A DNA stretch of 64,000 bases from Undaria pinnatifida. Its lineage: Eukaryota > Sar > Phaeophyceae > Laminariales > Alariaceae. The notes under the pieces were generated by a model that did not search any database, was not told where the DNA came from, and was given only the letters and a program-made list of their open reading frames with translations. Made by a program: the position numbers and the translations under genes. The first letter of the stretch is position 1; the number at the start of each line of letters is the position of its first letter. The stretch is from assembly GCA_012845835.1 (NCBI GenBank), contig JABAKD010000016.1, positions 4,340,859 through 4,404,858 of the forward strand, given 5' to 3'. Below, piece by piece: positions 12,994-26,000 of the stretch.

Positions 12994-13465
12994 TGTTGTT
13001 CTCACATTAACTCGCATAATCAAGTCCGTGGTCATAAGACAGGCTCCAGTCACTCTGGAGCTGAGGAATACCCCAGGGAAAAAACACAAACCAAAGGTGG
13101 TACATGCATATATCACATATGACGCAATTCATGCCTCCACCAGAAACATATAACAGTGAAATCGGGAGTCAGCCTACGATGTGCCAGGTCCATACTGGTG
13201 CATACGTCTCACTACTCGCTCCTGAAAAAACCGACTATACCGCTTGGCACCCAAGAAAGATTACCACGTATATATTGCACGTAGTACCTATCACAACGCA
13301 TACGCACGACATACGCAAGTCAATTGGAAAAAAAGAGCAAAGAAAAGAAAAGAAAAGAAGATAAAGGGAAGGAAAGAAAGACAAGAGGAAGCAAGGAAGG
13401 GAAAAGAGAAAAAATGTCATACTAGCAGACCCTAGGAACTGACCAAAGACGGCATTGGGCTCATA
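12994..13465 (+). mobile_element. T1 dispersed element, full-length copy 2
   Basis: Same start and end words as 7531-8048, with a high level of identity by eye, including ATCGGGAGTCAGCCTACGAT and CACGTATATATTGCACGTAG. It is about 45 bases shorter in the purine-rich stretch. Confidence 0.85.
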
Positions 13466-13479
13466 GACATATGAGCATT

Positions 13480-13820
13480 TTTTTTTTTTGGGGGGGGGGG
13501 AGTAGCCGACTTTTTTATTCTCGAATACTGTATCAAGAGTAACATATAAGATAACTAATAATATTCTGTATTCGTACTTCTCCCGATATTAAAGCGGGGG
13601 GGAGAAAAAAGAAGAAACAAGATAAACCGCCTACCATACATATATTAGAGCAGTATAGTGGAAACTACAGTGACAAATTTATAAAATAGATGTGATGTTA
13701 GATCTAGCTCAAAATTCCCCACCTAAAGTAAAAATACCAACACTTACCATTATAGTGGACAAAAAATACGACCCCTCCAAATAAAAACTCACCCATTTAG
13801 TTTATTGCAAGTACCAACAA
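13480..13820. other. AT-rich gene-less stretch
   Basis: T/G homopolymer runs, then AT-rich DNA with no open frame of note. I see nothing functional. Confidence 0.5.
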
Positions 13821-13875
13821 CGCAGCTTGCAAAAATTAGTATTGACCTGAAATTCGTCGAACTCACGGATGACGT
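13821..13875 (+). repeat. Dispersed AGCTTGCAAAGATGAGT module, diverged copy B
   Basis: Reads CGCAGCTTGCAAAAATTAGT, then ATTCGTCGAACTCACGGATG. Diverged but collinear with the other copies. Confidence 0.65.
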
Positions 13876-14359
13876 CCTTGATTTTTTTTTTCATAAAACA
13901 TGATGCCCTCGCAAGTCATTCTCTTTTCGTTGTTTTCGCACATCTCCGAAAAACGCTGTCGTCGGAACCTCCTTGAAGAAAAACTGCAGAACACCAGCGT
14001 AGTACGTATGTACTCCTACGTGAAGCAGGACGCTTACTCGTAGCACCTACTTGGTATTTCACCTCGGAACGACATATGCTGTATACATACGTAGCATGGT
14101 CGTTGAGTGTGGCACAGCCAGCCACTTGGTGGGTGACCGTTGCGGCCCTGCGTCGTTCCGACGTGAAGCGTTTTGCAGAGCACCACACCACGCATATGCC
14201 AAGCACGGTCTCGTGCAAGACCGTGTTGCTTCGAATCCAACTTGTACTCCCTCGTACTATTGATAATAATAGTCACGGACCACACAGTAAGAATGCCGAC
14301 TTCGTGTCACGTGATACGAAGGCACATGTTTTTGTGTCATATTACACTGCTTTTTTTTT

Positions 14360-14465
14360 TTTTTTTTTTATTCTTTGGCGGATGGAGAAAAATAAAGCTC
14401 AAGCTCACCACGCTTCCACGTATTTTCATACGCGTCGTGTGTCGATTTAACTCAGTTGCTTTTGC
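14360..14465 (+). repeat. Dispersed repeat R1, copy 1
   Basis: A T run, TTGGCGGATGGAGAAAAATA, then CTTCCACGTATTTTCATACG and CGTCGTGTGTCGATTTAA. It matches the reverse strand of 23040-23150. Confidence 0.75.
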
Positions 14466-14830
14466 AACCCAACGCTAGCTGGCGGACCCTTCGGATCACA
14501 CTGTAGTGATAGCGTGAGCTGGCCCTATCAGTGGTCTTCGTTACAACCCCGGCAGCGCAAGCTGCCGTTGTATACGGATGCGTGTGTATGTCGACCCGGC
14601 CTGTCCCCTGAGGGTCAGGTTCGGTGGAGATAGCCACCCGGAATGTCATTTTTCCGGGTAGTGTGGGACTTGCGTAAGCTCACCCACTAATAAAACCCCC
14701 GGTCATGGGAGATGGCCTTCCGCCGGCTTGGTCCAGTTACGGTCCACCCTACCCATTCGGGCGTTGGTCCTCGGACTGATATTAATACCTCTGCATTTAG
14801 CGTTGGTGTCTGTGTGGGATGTGAATCGAT
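14466..14830 (+). repeat. Dispersed repeat R2, copy 1
   Basis: Shares ordered blocks with 19755-20040: GTCGACCCG, GTGTGGGACTTGCG, AACTCACCCACTAA-like sequence, TTGGTCCAGTT, GGGCGTTG. Non-coding and about 60-70 percent alike by eye. Confidence 0.65.
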
Positions 14831-15059
14831 GTAAACGTGCGAATGTGCGAATCCTGGGCGTGCTACGGTACGTGCTGGATGTCACTGGGTACGTACGCAT
14901 ATAGCAGGAACAGAGTTGTTGCTGTTCTAACATGAACCCTTGTCACAACATCTACGACCTGGGCCAGCCCTGATCAACTTTTTCGTTCGTCAATTCGTTA
15001 CGATACTAGTCACGTAGAGGTGCTGAAGCCTTGGGAAGATCCGAAAAAACATCATGAAA

Positions 15060-15395
15060 TATAAATTCGGCCGGGAAACACTACGCTTTCCCACTTTTTT
15101 TTCCATGCTTCTACTATCCGGCTTCTGGACAAGCCGTGGTGTCACAGGTGTCGTCCCTTTTCTCCGCCAAGGTTCTTGCCTTCATTTTTTTATCGCACAT
15201 GGGGTTCAGCAATCCCACTGCTCGTCGATTTTTTATCGAGTGTTTCTGACCCACCCTCTCGCGCTTTCCGCAAGTCAATTTGTGCACAAGAAAAAGTCCC
15301 CACGAATTTATACGAGTATGCACTCAGGGGAACTCGAACTCGCGAACCTAACATATACCAGGCTCGAGGATAACCTGATACGCCACCGGCGCTAA
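15060..15395 (-). mobile_element. SINE-like element with tRNA-like head, copy 1 (family S1)
   Basis: On the minus strand the head (15392 downward) reads GCGCCGGTGGCGTATCAGG, an A-box-like start, and reaches a B-box-like GAGTTCGAGTTCCCC. The body includes GTGCACAAATTGACTTGCGG and ATCGACGAGCAGTGGGATTG. A close copy, also on the minus strand, lies at 35850-36165 inside intron 17 of the phosphatase gene. Confidence 0.75.
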
Positions 15396-15899
15396 AACAC
15401 CAGACTCGAGACAAAGAAGGCCACAACAAGTGAAATTTATCAGCGTGCAAACTGAGCTAACATGTCCGCGGGTATCCACTCACCTAAGCATAATTCCTAG
15501 CTCATAATTCCCAACGTTCTAACAACTAGCCGACTCGTGGCTACTGACTACAGCGGTTGGTGTCTGGAGTGCTGCCTGCACCGTACGAACCGCACGGTAG
15601 TCGTGAACACAGAAAAAACACCTGCCTGCTGTCTGGAGTGCTGTCAGAGTGACGCCCAGCGGGTATGCATTGAAAAAAGAGTATTCAAACGAAAAACTTC
15701 CAAACAAGTATCAACGATCGCCACGTCTTCCCGGACTATCTGACAAGGTGCAATGCAGCTACCACTTCCCTGGAAATTGCGGGGGGTCGTTCCCCGTGGA
15801 AGAGTACACAACTATACAACTCTACCAACACTACGAAAACCCACTACAATGATTTGAAGAGTGTGGTTCTTATGTTGTCAACGCGCCGTCTAAGTGCCG

Positions 15900-16080
15900 G
15901 TCGCCCCGGTGATCTAGTGGTTACCCTCGAATGCTATAAAACTAAAGTTGGGTCCGGGTTCAAATCCCACGTGAGTCTTTTAGTTTTTTATAGAAATGAA
16001 GGCACGTACCGTAGTGGGGAGGGGGGACGAGAGCCTGCTTACGAAGTGACCATGGGTCTGAGTTACGGCTAGGGACGGAG
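15900..16080 (+). mobile_element. tRNA-headed SINE-like element (family S2)
   Basis: Head GTCGCCCCGGTGATCTAGTG, then GGTTACCCTCGAATGC and a B-box-like GGGTTCAAATCCCAC with good T-arm pairing. The tail includes ATAGAAATGAAGGCACG, related to a word in other SINE-like copies (8394, 15178). The acceptor ends do not pair, so a functional tRNA is unlikely. Confidence 0.65.
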
Positions 16081-16639
16081 AAAGAGAAATAAAAAGTGCG
16101 AAGAAAATAGATGGGATGAGCAAAACGATTTGTAACATCGTGTATCGCGCGTGTCGTGGGACTCCTTTGTGCAACTCCTTGCGTTGAAGTTGGGGTACTC
16201 CATCTATGACACCCTGCCTCAGCCGCCCGGGTTGCCAACGCTGTATAGTCGTCACTTTTGTTGAACATTTGTTTCGTCTCAAGCCCCTAAGGTGTTACTA
16301 TTAGTTGTATGAAAAGGTTCGGGTGATCCCTTGCCTCAACCTCCCGTGTTGCCGACGATGCAATCGGCACTTTTTTTGGACCCTTTTTCCGCCTCTAGTC
16401 CCCAAGGAGTTGTTATTGATAAGTATGTACTATTAATGTTATTATTTATAACTTCTGTCGCCGCAATCGACGTGGGGATCATGTTTATACTACTGACACG
16501 CACGGCATCACCCGCATCGTCCTGTACGACTCGCCCTTTCCCTGGTTGTGATGCATATGTAATGTGATTTAGGATTAATCGTTATACCGACAGTCGGTGT
16601 TATCCTCTCCCTCACTTACGCCCCTTTTCTGTTCGCTTT

Positions 16640-16890
16640 GCCTTGACAACATTGACGTTTTTTGTCCTTGGCACTTCTTTTGTTTTTGGCGCATTGTTTG
16701 TTTATGACATCATTTTTTTCCTCAGAGCGGCCGCAACAGGGTAGTCTTGTCTTCCTGGTCGGTCTGCCGTTAGGCTAGTCTGCAATGTTAACGTTTTTTG
16801 TTGTTCGTGCTTTCTTTTTTTTGTCTTGTTTCGCGCCATTGTTTTTGTTTTCAAGACGGCCGCGACGGGGTCGAGTTCCGGCGTTCCTGG
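16640..16890. repeat. Tandem duplication of the intron/exon-1 boundary
   Basis: The segment ACGTTTTTTGTCCTTGG ... CCTCAG|AGCGGCCGCAACAGGG (16648-16742) resembles ACGTTTTTTGTTGTTCG ... TTCAAG|ACGGCCGCGACGGGG (16791-16871). The upstream copy has a good acceptor but quickly loses the reading frame, so exon 1 is assigned to the downstream copy. Confidence 0.6.
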
Positions 16891-17055
16891 CGACTCCGGC
16901 AGCGCCGACAGCAGCGGCAGGTGGAGCCGGAAGAGCAGCAGGACGGCGGAGCGAGACCAGTTCCGCGTGCAGCAGCAGGGGTTCTATGTGAGGGGCGACC
17001 TTACGGTCGATATCTTTCAGGCGAGGGGCCTCAGAACCGGGCCGTCAGGGGAAAG
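16856..17055 (+). CDS. Exon 1 (first visible): Ser-rich lead and start of C2 domain
   Basis: A Ser/Gly/Arg-rich lead of about 40 residues is followed by [20 protein letters not shown], a typical first strand of a C2 membrane-binding domain. The left edge is an acceptor (pyrimidine-rich tract ending TTTTCAAG), phase 0. The right donor is AAAG|GTGAG, leaving two bases of an Arg codon. The true start codon must lie upstream; the only in-frame start-like codon nearby is a TTG. Confidence 0.75.
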
Positions 17056-20000
17056 GTGAGAGGCAGAGGCATCGACAACAGTAGCTCGGAATAGAGGAAA
17101 CTAGAGAGAGACCAGAGCGCAAAAACACGAGAGATGCCAGACAGAGATGAAAGAGGGGGGGGGAGAGCAGCGTGGCTTGTTTACGCGCGCGAAGGGTCCC
17201 GTTATATATTCAGGGCGGGGTTTTGAGACCGAATATTACACCTTCCACGACCTCAAAGGCGAAGGCCCCTCCCTGGTCGTCTTCCAGTTTATTTTGCTCA
17301 GAAGTTGTTGCGTATTACGCGCGCCGACACACCTTGCTCATCCATGCTCCCGCGCGCGCTGTGGCAACACCCCGCGCGGGCACTCTGCGTCAGAAGAGTA
17401 ACCTCGTAACCGGCACAGTGCTACTGCTGTGCGAGTGAAAACTTGTACATTGCCGCTCAACCGTCATCTCCGCTTGAATCAGCCATGCTCCGTGCTGAAC
17501 CAACATGCTTCCGCTGCGTCTCTCTCCTTTCTCTGTGCCTACCTGTCGTGTCTCTCTCCTTTCTCTGTGCCTACCTGTCTTGTCTCTCTGCCTGCCTGCC
17601 CGTCTCTTGTTCTCTTGTTCCCCTTGTTCTTTTTTTTTTCTCGTCTTTTTCTCTCTCCCAGGAACACATACTGCGTGGTGCTGGTCGACCGGGAGAAAGT
17701 TGGCGAGACTGTCACCGCCCTGAAGACCCTGTCGCCGGTAAAATACGGTAACGTATCGTAGCAGTGTAGTAGCAATAGTAGCAGGTATACTCTAGGGTAC
17801 CCTGGTATTGCACCTGATTGTTATTGGTGATGCTAGGGTATCACTTCTACACGGGCACCCCCGCAAAGTATGCACCCTCTAAACGCACGCTTGGAAGCGA
17901 CACAATAAGTGTGTGCGTGGTGTGTTTGCCCTCTTTTCTTTCTTCCCACTATGGTCGCCGATTCGGTGCCTTGCTGCTGTCCTGTTTGGGGCGGGGGGGC
18001 ACGATCCCCCCTCCCCACCCGCCCGTCGGTGCTGCGTCTCATGTGTATCAGTGGTCAGATGACTAAGGCAAGCAACAGATGAGCACGGTCCCCCCCGTCT
18101 CTTGATCTATCCTGCTCCATCCCCCTTTATCCCTCACTACCTCTGTTGGTTTTTCTCTCGTGTCTGTGCCTCCCTGTCTCTCTGTCTCCACTTCTCTCAA
18201 TATCTCAATGTCCATCTCTGTGTTTCTCTCGTGTCTCTCTTGCATTACCGCTGCTGTGAACACTTGAACACTTTAACAGGTATGGAACCACCCGGTCAAG
18301 GTTGCCCACGAGCACGTCAGGAGGGCGGCGGACATGAACGTCTGGCCGGTGCCCTACCAGCCGATCTCAATACAGGCGAGAACACAGATAGCAGATACGA
18401 CAGATACGACGGGAGAGTAAAGCGCCTTGGGTCGGGTTGGTCGGCGTCCGTTTGGTATCGGAACTACTGGCTGGTCGCTCGGTCGAATGTTCGATCGGTT
18501 GGTCGCTCGGTCACTGCGCTTTTGGGCGCAATGATTGGGCGTTGGATTGGTCGTTTGGTTGCTGCGCTTTCGAACGATGTGATTGGGCGGTGGGTTGGCC
18601 GTTGGGTCGGATGATCGATTGACTTGCATTTTTTTTTCGTCGAAAAGTTGCCGAGTGCTGAGTTGAATGAGTTTTGTGTTGTGCACTCGACAATTTCGGT
18701 CGTCGCCCACTCGTGATATGCATGGCATTGCCCGAAAACGCTGCCAGCACACGTGCACACGTTTGTGTATTTTTTCAACACTTTTGATGTTTGATCCGTT
18801 TTTTTCTTTCTTTTGACAAACGCACACATACATACGTACGCACGTGCGTACGTGCGCACGCACCTACGTGTTGCCGTCGTGGCAGCATGTTTTTGTTCTT
18901 GTTTGTTCAATTGCTCAACCTCGCTGCGTGCCTTAGTCGGCTTGCCCGCCCGTTTTTCTTTTGGAGCGTATTGGTCCGTCCTCCTTCTGTATGGCGGTGT
19001 GTCTTTTACCTACGTTATTTATGATCGTGATGTGTTATCGTTGTTTCTTTACCGTCCCAAGGCACCAGGTTACATGTTCTCCCTCCGTCGTTGTTAGAAC
19101 TGTTTGGGCACCAATTTGAACATGCAAACGATCTTTAAATTTCCGGACAGAACATTGTTCGTTGTACCAGGTATATACTACTTATGCCCTGGTAGCCCTC
19201 AGTTTATTACCATGTTTACGTGTTTCTTTCCCCGTCTCTTCTAGCTTGTGATGTTTTTGTTCTCCGCATGTCTTGACCTTCCTCGTCGTCGTCGTGTTGT
19301 CTCCCGTTGTCGCACGCGTACCGTTTAATCATTATTCATGGTTAATCTGGATTCGCGGTAATCGTGTGCCATGATTTTATAATGAGCAGGTTTGGGACCG
19401 GTCGAACAGCTCGGACACGCTGCTCGGCACGGCGAGGGTTCCGATCACGGAAAACTTGGGGAACGGTGACGCAAACGGATGGCATAGGCTGGTTGGCACG
19501 GGTGATCAGGTAAGACGCGACCGCCACCGCGGACGGGGTGAGCGGTAGTTCTTTTTGTCCTTCGCTCTCAGCAAACGTGCGGTGGGGCGCGCTCGCAACA
19601 ACATGCTCTGCGGAGCAATTATGACGTTCGTGCGGGCTGGTGCGCCGCTGCATGTACTCTTTTTTTGTTGTTCTGATTTTTTTTGTTTTTTTTATCCTCC
19701 GCAAGCGCACTACACTTCGATATATGGTACGTGTCGTGCCATTTAACTTGGTGGTCGAAACAACGACAGCGCTGCCGTAGCAACTAGAGCGCAAGTTGCC
19801 GCGGCCTCGTGTGCCGTGGTATACGGACGCGTGCATGAGTCTGTCGACCCGCTTTGATCTCCAGCTGGGGATCGGGTGCGGTGGACGTAGCCATCTGGAG
19901 AGTCCTCCCCCCGCGTAGCGTGGGACTTGCGCGAACTCACCCACTAACAAAAACCTTGGCTATGCCGCCTTCCCGCCGGACTCGGTCCAGTTGCGGTCCC

Positions 20001-23000
20001 CCGTACCCGTTTGGGCGTTGATCCTTGGTGCCTGTGTGTAATGCTTACGGTACTTGTGCGTGCGTCTGATACTTGCTGTGTGTGTTCTTCACATTAGACT
20101 AATGTTTCCACCCATCTACACCAAGCCCAACCAGTGTCCGTGCCCATGCGTCATAGAGAGACGAGCTGTGTCATGTCTACTACTACTGCTGTGGTCACAA
20201 TCTACGAGACAGAGGTACACCTTGTAAACGCAGCAAGGTGATTTGGCCGTGCAGTGAACCGCAATGAACACGCGGACTAAAACGGGTGCATGTGTTTTCT
20301 GTTGAACAACGTGTTACACTGCTTTACGGCTGTGGTATTCCCACCGCAGCTTGGTGTTTTAAACCCTTTTACCATCCTACATTAATTCCAAGTAGTTTTT
20401 CGCCAAAAAATAGTGCGCAGTTCAAAAGGGGACTTCCTTCTGCAGTTCTAAACGGTCCGGTCCCGCTCGAGCAACATCTCGCTGAGGCCGAATATCCGTA
20501 AACCAGCCTGCCGACCAAATTTGCCTTTTTTTTTTTTTGTCAGCCAGCGTGTACTTTGTAGGAGACAATAATGTTCTGATAACTCTCGTACTACTTCCGA
20601 ATGTACTGTGTACCGCGAGGCATATCTCCGCAATATTTTTGTTGGACTCAGTCATGTGTTGTGATAATCCGCATGCTTAACACGACAAAAGCTGTACGCA
20701 ACCCTCTTAGCACTCAAATCTGAAAACGTAAAAGCAATTACCTGGAATAAACAACCATGATCAATTATTCGGGCAACTACAACAGTTATTGAATACCCTG
20801 GTACCTGTATACCGCGGGTTCGACGTCTTACGGGTTGAACTGGCAGTAGAAGTGGCGATTAAAGGAAATAAAAAAGGAAAAAGTATGACACAGCAGTAAC
20901 GCTTTTACAGCTGGAACCCTTTTTGGGGGACAAAACTCATGGAATTGTAGAGGGAGGGGTTTGGGGGCTCTAAGGGGGCTAACTGTGTTGTAACCTTTCA
21001 AGTGTATGTTTAGAGGGTATACATATACGCTGGGGGGGTGCCCGGCGGGTAGATATGATACCCGAGTATCACCAACAACAATCAGATGTGGTACCAGGGT
21101 AGCCTAGAGTATGCCTGATATTCCTTACCAGAGACTTAAACCCTTGAAACAATATCGCTCTGGCGTGGTACTCGGGGCGTTCAAATTCCATGCGTGCCCC
21201 TATAAACAAGTAATACCGATAGGCTCATTGTTTAGGCCCCAGATGGCGTTCTATTACTGAGAAGAGGCGTTTAGCATGTACTTCGTACGGAGCATTCTAG
21301 GGCGAAGAGGGTGAAGGAAGGCCCGTACGCCTCGAAGCACAAATGAGCGAATGAGCAATATCTATACCGGGTAGCTTTGGGAACACCTTACTACGCCAGT
21401 ATCCGAAATGAGTTACATAGCCGTATGCTATTAACGCTAACTCTGTGTACAATGTGTACAAGGTACGCCAGTATGTTTCTTTGTCAGGGTTGCTTGCTGC
21501 TTCATTATTTTGCTGTTTCAGATTCCGTGAACAGAATGGTTGCTGGCCGAGATCTCCTTGGGTTGCCTCGTAGTTTGACTCGTAAATCTCTTCCAGGCTA
21601 TTGAGACCCCGACGCTGTCGGGTATCGGGCGGTCGAGACCCCGACGCTGTCGGGTATCGGGCGGTCACTGATCTACTTTCTGAAGTTTATTTTTTGTTGA
21701 TCCTGCCCGCTAAAAAATAACGCGCGACCGAATATCACTACGTACGTCAGTACTACACAGTACCAGGTAGCAGTTTTGTTACTAAATTTGAAGTAACCGA
21801 TGGGTTAGTTCACTTCATGGAAGCCACGAAGACAAACCTTTCGATAGTAGCAATGGCCACCAACGTAACTGAATTTCTTTGTGCTGGACAATATTCATAG
21901 CAGAAGTCCTTAGTCCTTAGTATCGCCGAGTCGGAAACGACAAGGGGGTACGCTTACGAGTATTTCCGTGTGCGTAGAAGTGCATGAGGGTGCGCGGAGC
22001 AGTGGCTGGACGACGCGCAGAGCCAAACCAAGGCAGAAAAGGAATCGTGGACGTCCCACCCGCCAACACCGCAAACGGTAGCAGTGGCTGGACGAAATGC
22101 AGAACTAATTGCAACATGGCGGAAAAAATGTCGTAGACTTCCCACTCCCCAGCTCCACAAACGGCCGAAACCTACTCGTAGAGGAAGTGAACGGCCTCGG
22201 AGTTGAAAAACGTGGCTGCCGAGAGGGAGTTTCAGCGGCGTTGTGATAGCTTTTTAGGATTTCGCTGTGCTCTATTCTGGGTATTGCGAACGATCTACGT
22301 ACTCTTTAGCCGGTGTGAGACTTATTTTATTGACATGGAGCTGTCTGCCCCAAGCAGCAAAGTTTGGAAATGTGCGGCGTATGTGCCCACTGGTTCGTGG
22401 TTCATGTTATATGTAGCTCATGGTAACATGTGATAGAATCTTGGGTGTTTTATACGTGAGTTTGTCGAAGGTTTTCGGGTATGCTTCCAGCATCTGCGCA
22501 GTCTCGAACGGATCCCATCAAAGGTCGTTAACTGCCCAAACTGGTCGGCGCCTTCCGGCCAGCCACCTCTATTTCACCCCATGTTGACCTACCGGTACGG
22601 GAAGCTTTTTTTACTCATCCCCGTTTTAAATCAAATGTATTAGGAGACGGCAGTTTACGCCTCTGATAGCTTGTAGACGACCTAGACGGCAAAAAACGGG
22701 ATCATAATCGCTTCACCCCCGTTTTCATGCAAACGTCATGCCATATTAATGAAAGCCTTGGGACTTAGACTTGGTCGGCTTGTAAAAAGCTTCTCACGCC
22801 CCGGTATATCTTGGGCCTTTCCCTCAGCTACGTGAGACTGAAGCAATGGGACGAGTATTACAGTATGAATGCGGCAACATTGAGTGTCACATGCCAATCG
22901 CATTTTTCAGGGTAGGGGATTTCGCTATGAATAGTCAGCGGCGAGCAGCCTTTCTGGCGACGACTGCACAAATCCCACAGTGCCTGGACAAGTCCTCCTG

Positions 23001-26000
23001 GACTTCGCGGCGGCCTAGAATTCTGATCCGCCTCAAATTCCAGGAGTACCTTAAATCGACACACGACGCGTATGAAAGTACGTGGAAGTGTGGTGAGCTG
23101 AAGCTTTATTTTTACCCATCCGCCGGAGGATAAGAAAAAGAAGAAAAGAGTTCCCTCTGCAGGCATGGTGGCATTGGCGCGGTCGTCCCCAGAAAGGCTG
23201 CCAGCCGCTGTCATAGAGGTTTCCTCGTATATAGAGGTTGAGGTTTTTGTATACAGGGGAGAGGGTACATAATCTATGGTAGACAGCAACAGATGCTTGT
23301 GACAGACGTCATGTAACAAGACGAGACGTCTCCTCACAAATTGGGTAAAAACTGGGAAACGTCGAGGGATCACGAGTCCATCTCATCGACGGGTATATGT
23401 TTGTGGTCTGTTCGTTTGTGTCGCTTCGTAGGAGGTTATTCCCGCTGTTTTTCCCGCGTATACTTTCTAGAAATAGACGCCCCACCTGTGCGATTGAGAA
23501 TATGATCGGAATTCAGCCAAAGAAGGCCGGCAAGTTCATAGTGTTGACTAAACCGGAGGGGGGAAGTTGACACAAAGTCTGCGTTCTGCAGATGGACGAA
23601 AACTGGTACACAAACGAAAGTGTATGGAGCTTAAGCTTTTTTTACCCGGATCCCCAGGAGGATCAAAAAAAAAAAAAAAAAAAAAAAAAGATCGGAATTC
23701 GAATTTTTGTTTGTTGTACATCAACAAAGGAAGGAGTGATCGTTTGATTGCATCACCGGCTGCACGTGCATGGTGCCTGGCTCTCCTTTCCCTTCCTCTC
23801 TTTAGTTGGTATTTTACTGTCGCGAGGGTGGCATATTTGACATGATATAACCTGGCTCTGCTGTATTCTGGTATTTTTTTAGGCGGGAGCGGAGGAGCTG
23901 TGCGGTAAGATCCGAATCAAAGTGCACTGGGAGTCGCAATCGTTTGCCAGGAGCCCGGAAGACGAGCCGAGGTTCTTCTTAAGAGATGTCTTTGGACACG
24001 ATGACAAGGTGCGCTCTCCCCGCCCACGGCGTGGTGTACGTTTGCCCACGGTTTTGCTTTTGTGGGTGTGTTGGCGTGTTTCTGTTCTTGTGGATATATG
24101 CATCCGTGCGTGTGTAATTTCTGGCTTACGCGTGCTTTTCTGGGTGTGAGGTTTAATTTTCCCTCATTTGCTTAGCATAGGGTTTTGCATCGCCTGCTGC
24201 TGTTTTCAGCATTCAGCACCAGGTATGCCGAGCATTATTTGCTGACGTAGTTTTCTTGTTTTTTTTTGTTTACACCTCTTCACCTTCTCGTCTGTTCTCT
24301 TTCATCCATCCATCCCTTACCCCCGTGTGTTGCGCCTGTGCTTGTGCCCGTGCGGCTCGAGCAGGACTATCAGCACCTCTACTACGGCGGCCTGAGCAGC
24401 ACCCTGCTAGCCCCGCCCGCAGGCGAGGAGGTTCTGCTGGAGGTGCGTGGTGCGCGCGCGATTTAGTTGCCGCCGTCGCGGCGGGTCTCGTATCGAACGG
24501 CATGTTTGCGGTGCTCCTGTCTACCGATTATAAATCCTAGATATACTACTCGTCGCAGAGTTTCTCATTCCAGTTTTGTTGATTTGCATATGTGGACTAT
24601 TGATCGTACTAGTTCTAGTGCGAATATTGCATATTTTTTCTGTGCCATCACGTATTTTCGGGTTCCCGCGAAGTTGCACGTACGTTCAAGATTTTTTAGA
24701 TTTGCACCTGAATTCAATAGAGATTCATGTATGGCGGCTCCCTACGTGCAGGTCCGCACAAAACGACGGTTGCCTTCCCAGACCAACCCGACCCCAGACC
24801 TGACCCTAACCCCAACCTCAACCCTAACCCCAACCCCAACCCTAACCCCAACCCTAACCCCAACCCAACCCTTTGCGGGGCTCGAGGTCTCCTCTCGAGG
24901 TCGGCGGGGGCAGTGTTGAGTTTACGTGCAAATCTGAAAACATTGCACGTACGTGCAATTAAGCGCCTGGTTTCTGACGATTTGTGAAAGTACAGGCGAA
25001 CAAAAAGATTCTGGCGCCCCTCCCTGTGTGTTCGTCTGCACCTGGTATATTGGAAGAGAACGGTCTATATAGCGGCTGCTACAAATGGGGCGTTGCCTGC
25101 ATTCCCAAGTCGCCAATTTTCAATACCCAGCTCTACGGACTACAGATAGTCGTACTGCCTGGCTGTACCGTGGTTTAGCGGGTAGATTCCTGAGGGTTCA
25201 AGCTCAAACGTTTCTATCCCGCCACCTTCCCTGTCACGTCGTCTGCCTGCATCCTTTTTCTTTTTTTTTCCGGTCGGGGAGCAGATGATGTCGTCTATCA
25301 GCAGGCACGATATCACCGCCAGTGGCCACGGCAAGGGTGTCGAAGGCATGCTCGTTCTGACCGAGTTGAGGCTGCTCTTCCTGCCTGACATCAGCCGCGG
25401 ATCGGTGACGACGTCGTATTTGGAGTTCCACACCGTTCAGGTGAGAGAGCAGCGATTGGTTTTCGTATTGATTTCATTACTTGCCTACGATGTGGCGTCC
25501 TTACCAGTGGAGTACACCATCCCCACACTCCCCACCCCACTAACAGTACCAGCGCAACCAATCCCAACCCCGACCCCCCCCCCCCACCCGCTGTCCTGTC
25601 CACCGCAACAAACCCCAACCCTTACCCCCCGTCACCCCCCACACACACATCCCTTGTCCTGTCTCCTACGCAACAAATCCCAACCCCTCCCCCCCCCCCG
25701 CCCCCTGTCCCCTGTCCTCCAGGGGTACCTTGCACTCGCCTCCCCCCCCACATAAGCCGCACGATGCACACCCAATCGCCAACCCTGACTACCCCCCCCC
25801 CTCCAACTCCTTCCCCCTGTCCCCCAACCCCTCCCCCCCCTCCCCTCCAGGTGTACCTCGCAGCGGTAAGAAACTTCTCCCACAGAGGCCTGGAGGGCGG
25901 GTCTCGGCTACTGTCCATCACGACACGCGACGGGCGCTTCGTTCACTTCCGCATGCCAGCGATGGCTTCATCGGCGCGGTGCGGGGCGTGGTTCGACGCG

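Noticed and set aside
13235-13435. Lys/Glu-rich frames beside T1 copies (also near 32450-32740)
   Set aside because: They are translations of the purine-rich GAAAAGAAAG stretch of the element.
15900-15985. Candidate functional tRNA gene
   Set aside because: The T arm pairs, but the acceptor stem and anticodon arm do not, and the same head occurs in other repeats; called SINE-like instead.
24780-24870. True telomere or chromosome end
   Set aside because: The arrays are short, degenerate, interstitial and enclosed by inverted repeats, with a gene continuing on both sides.
25160-25225. tRNA-like words GTGGTTTAGCGGG and GGGTTCAAGCTC in intron 6
   Set aside because: The A-to-B spacing is too short, no stems form, and there is no second copy.
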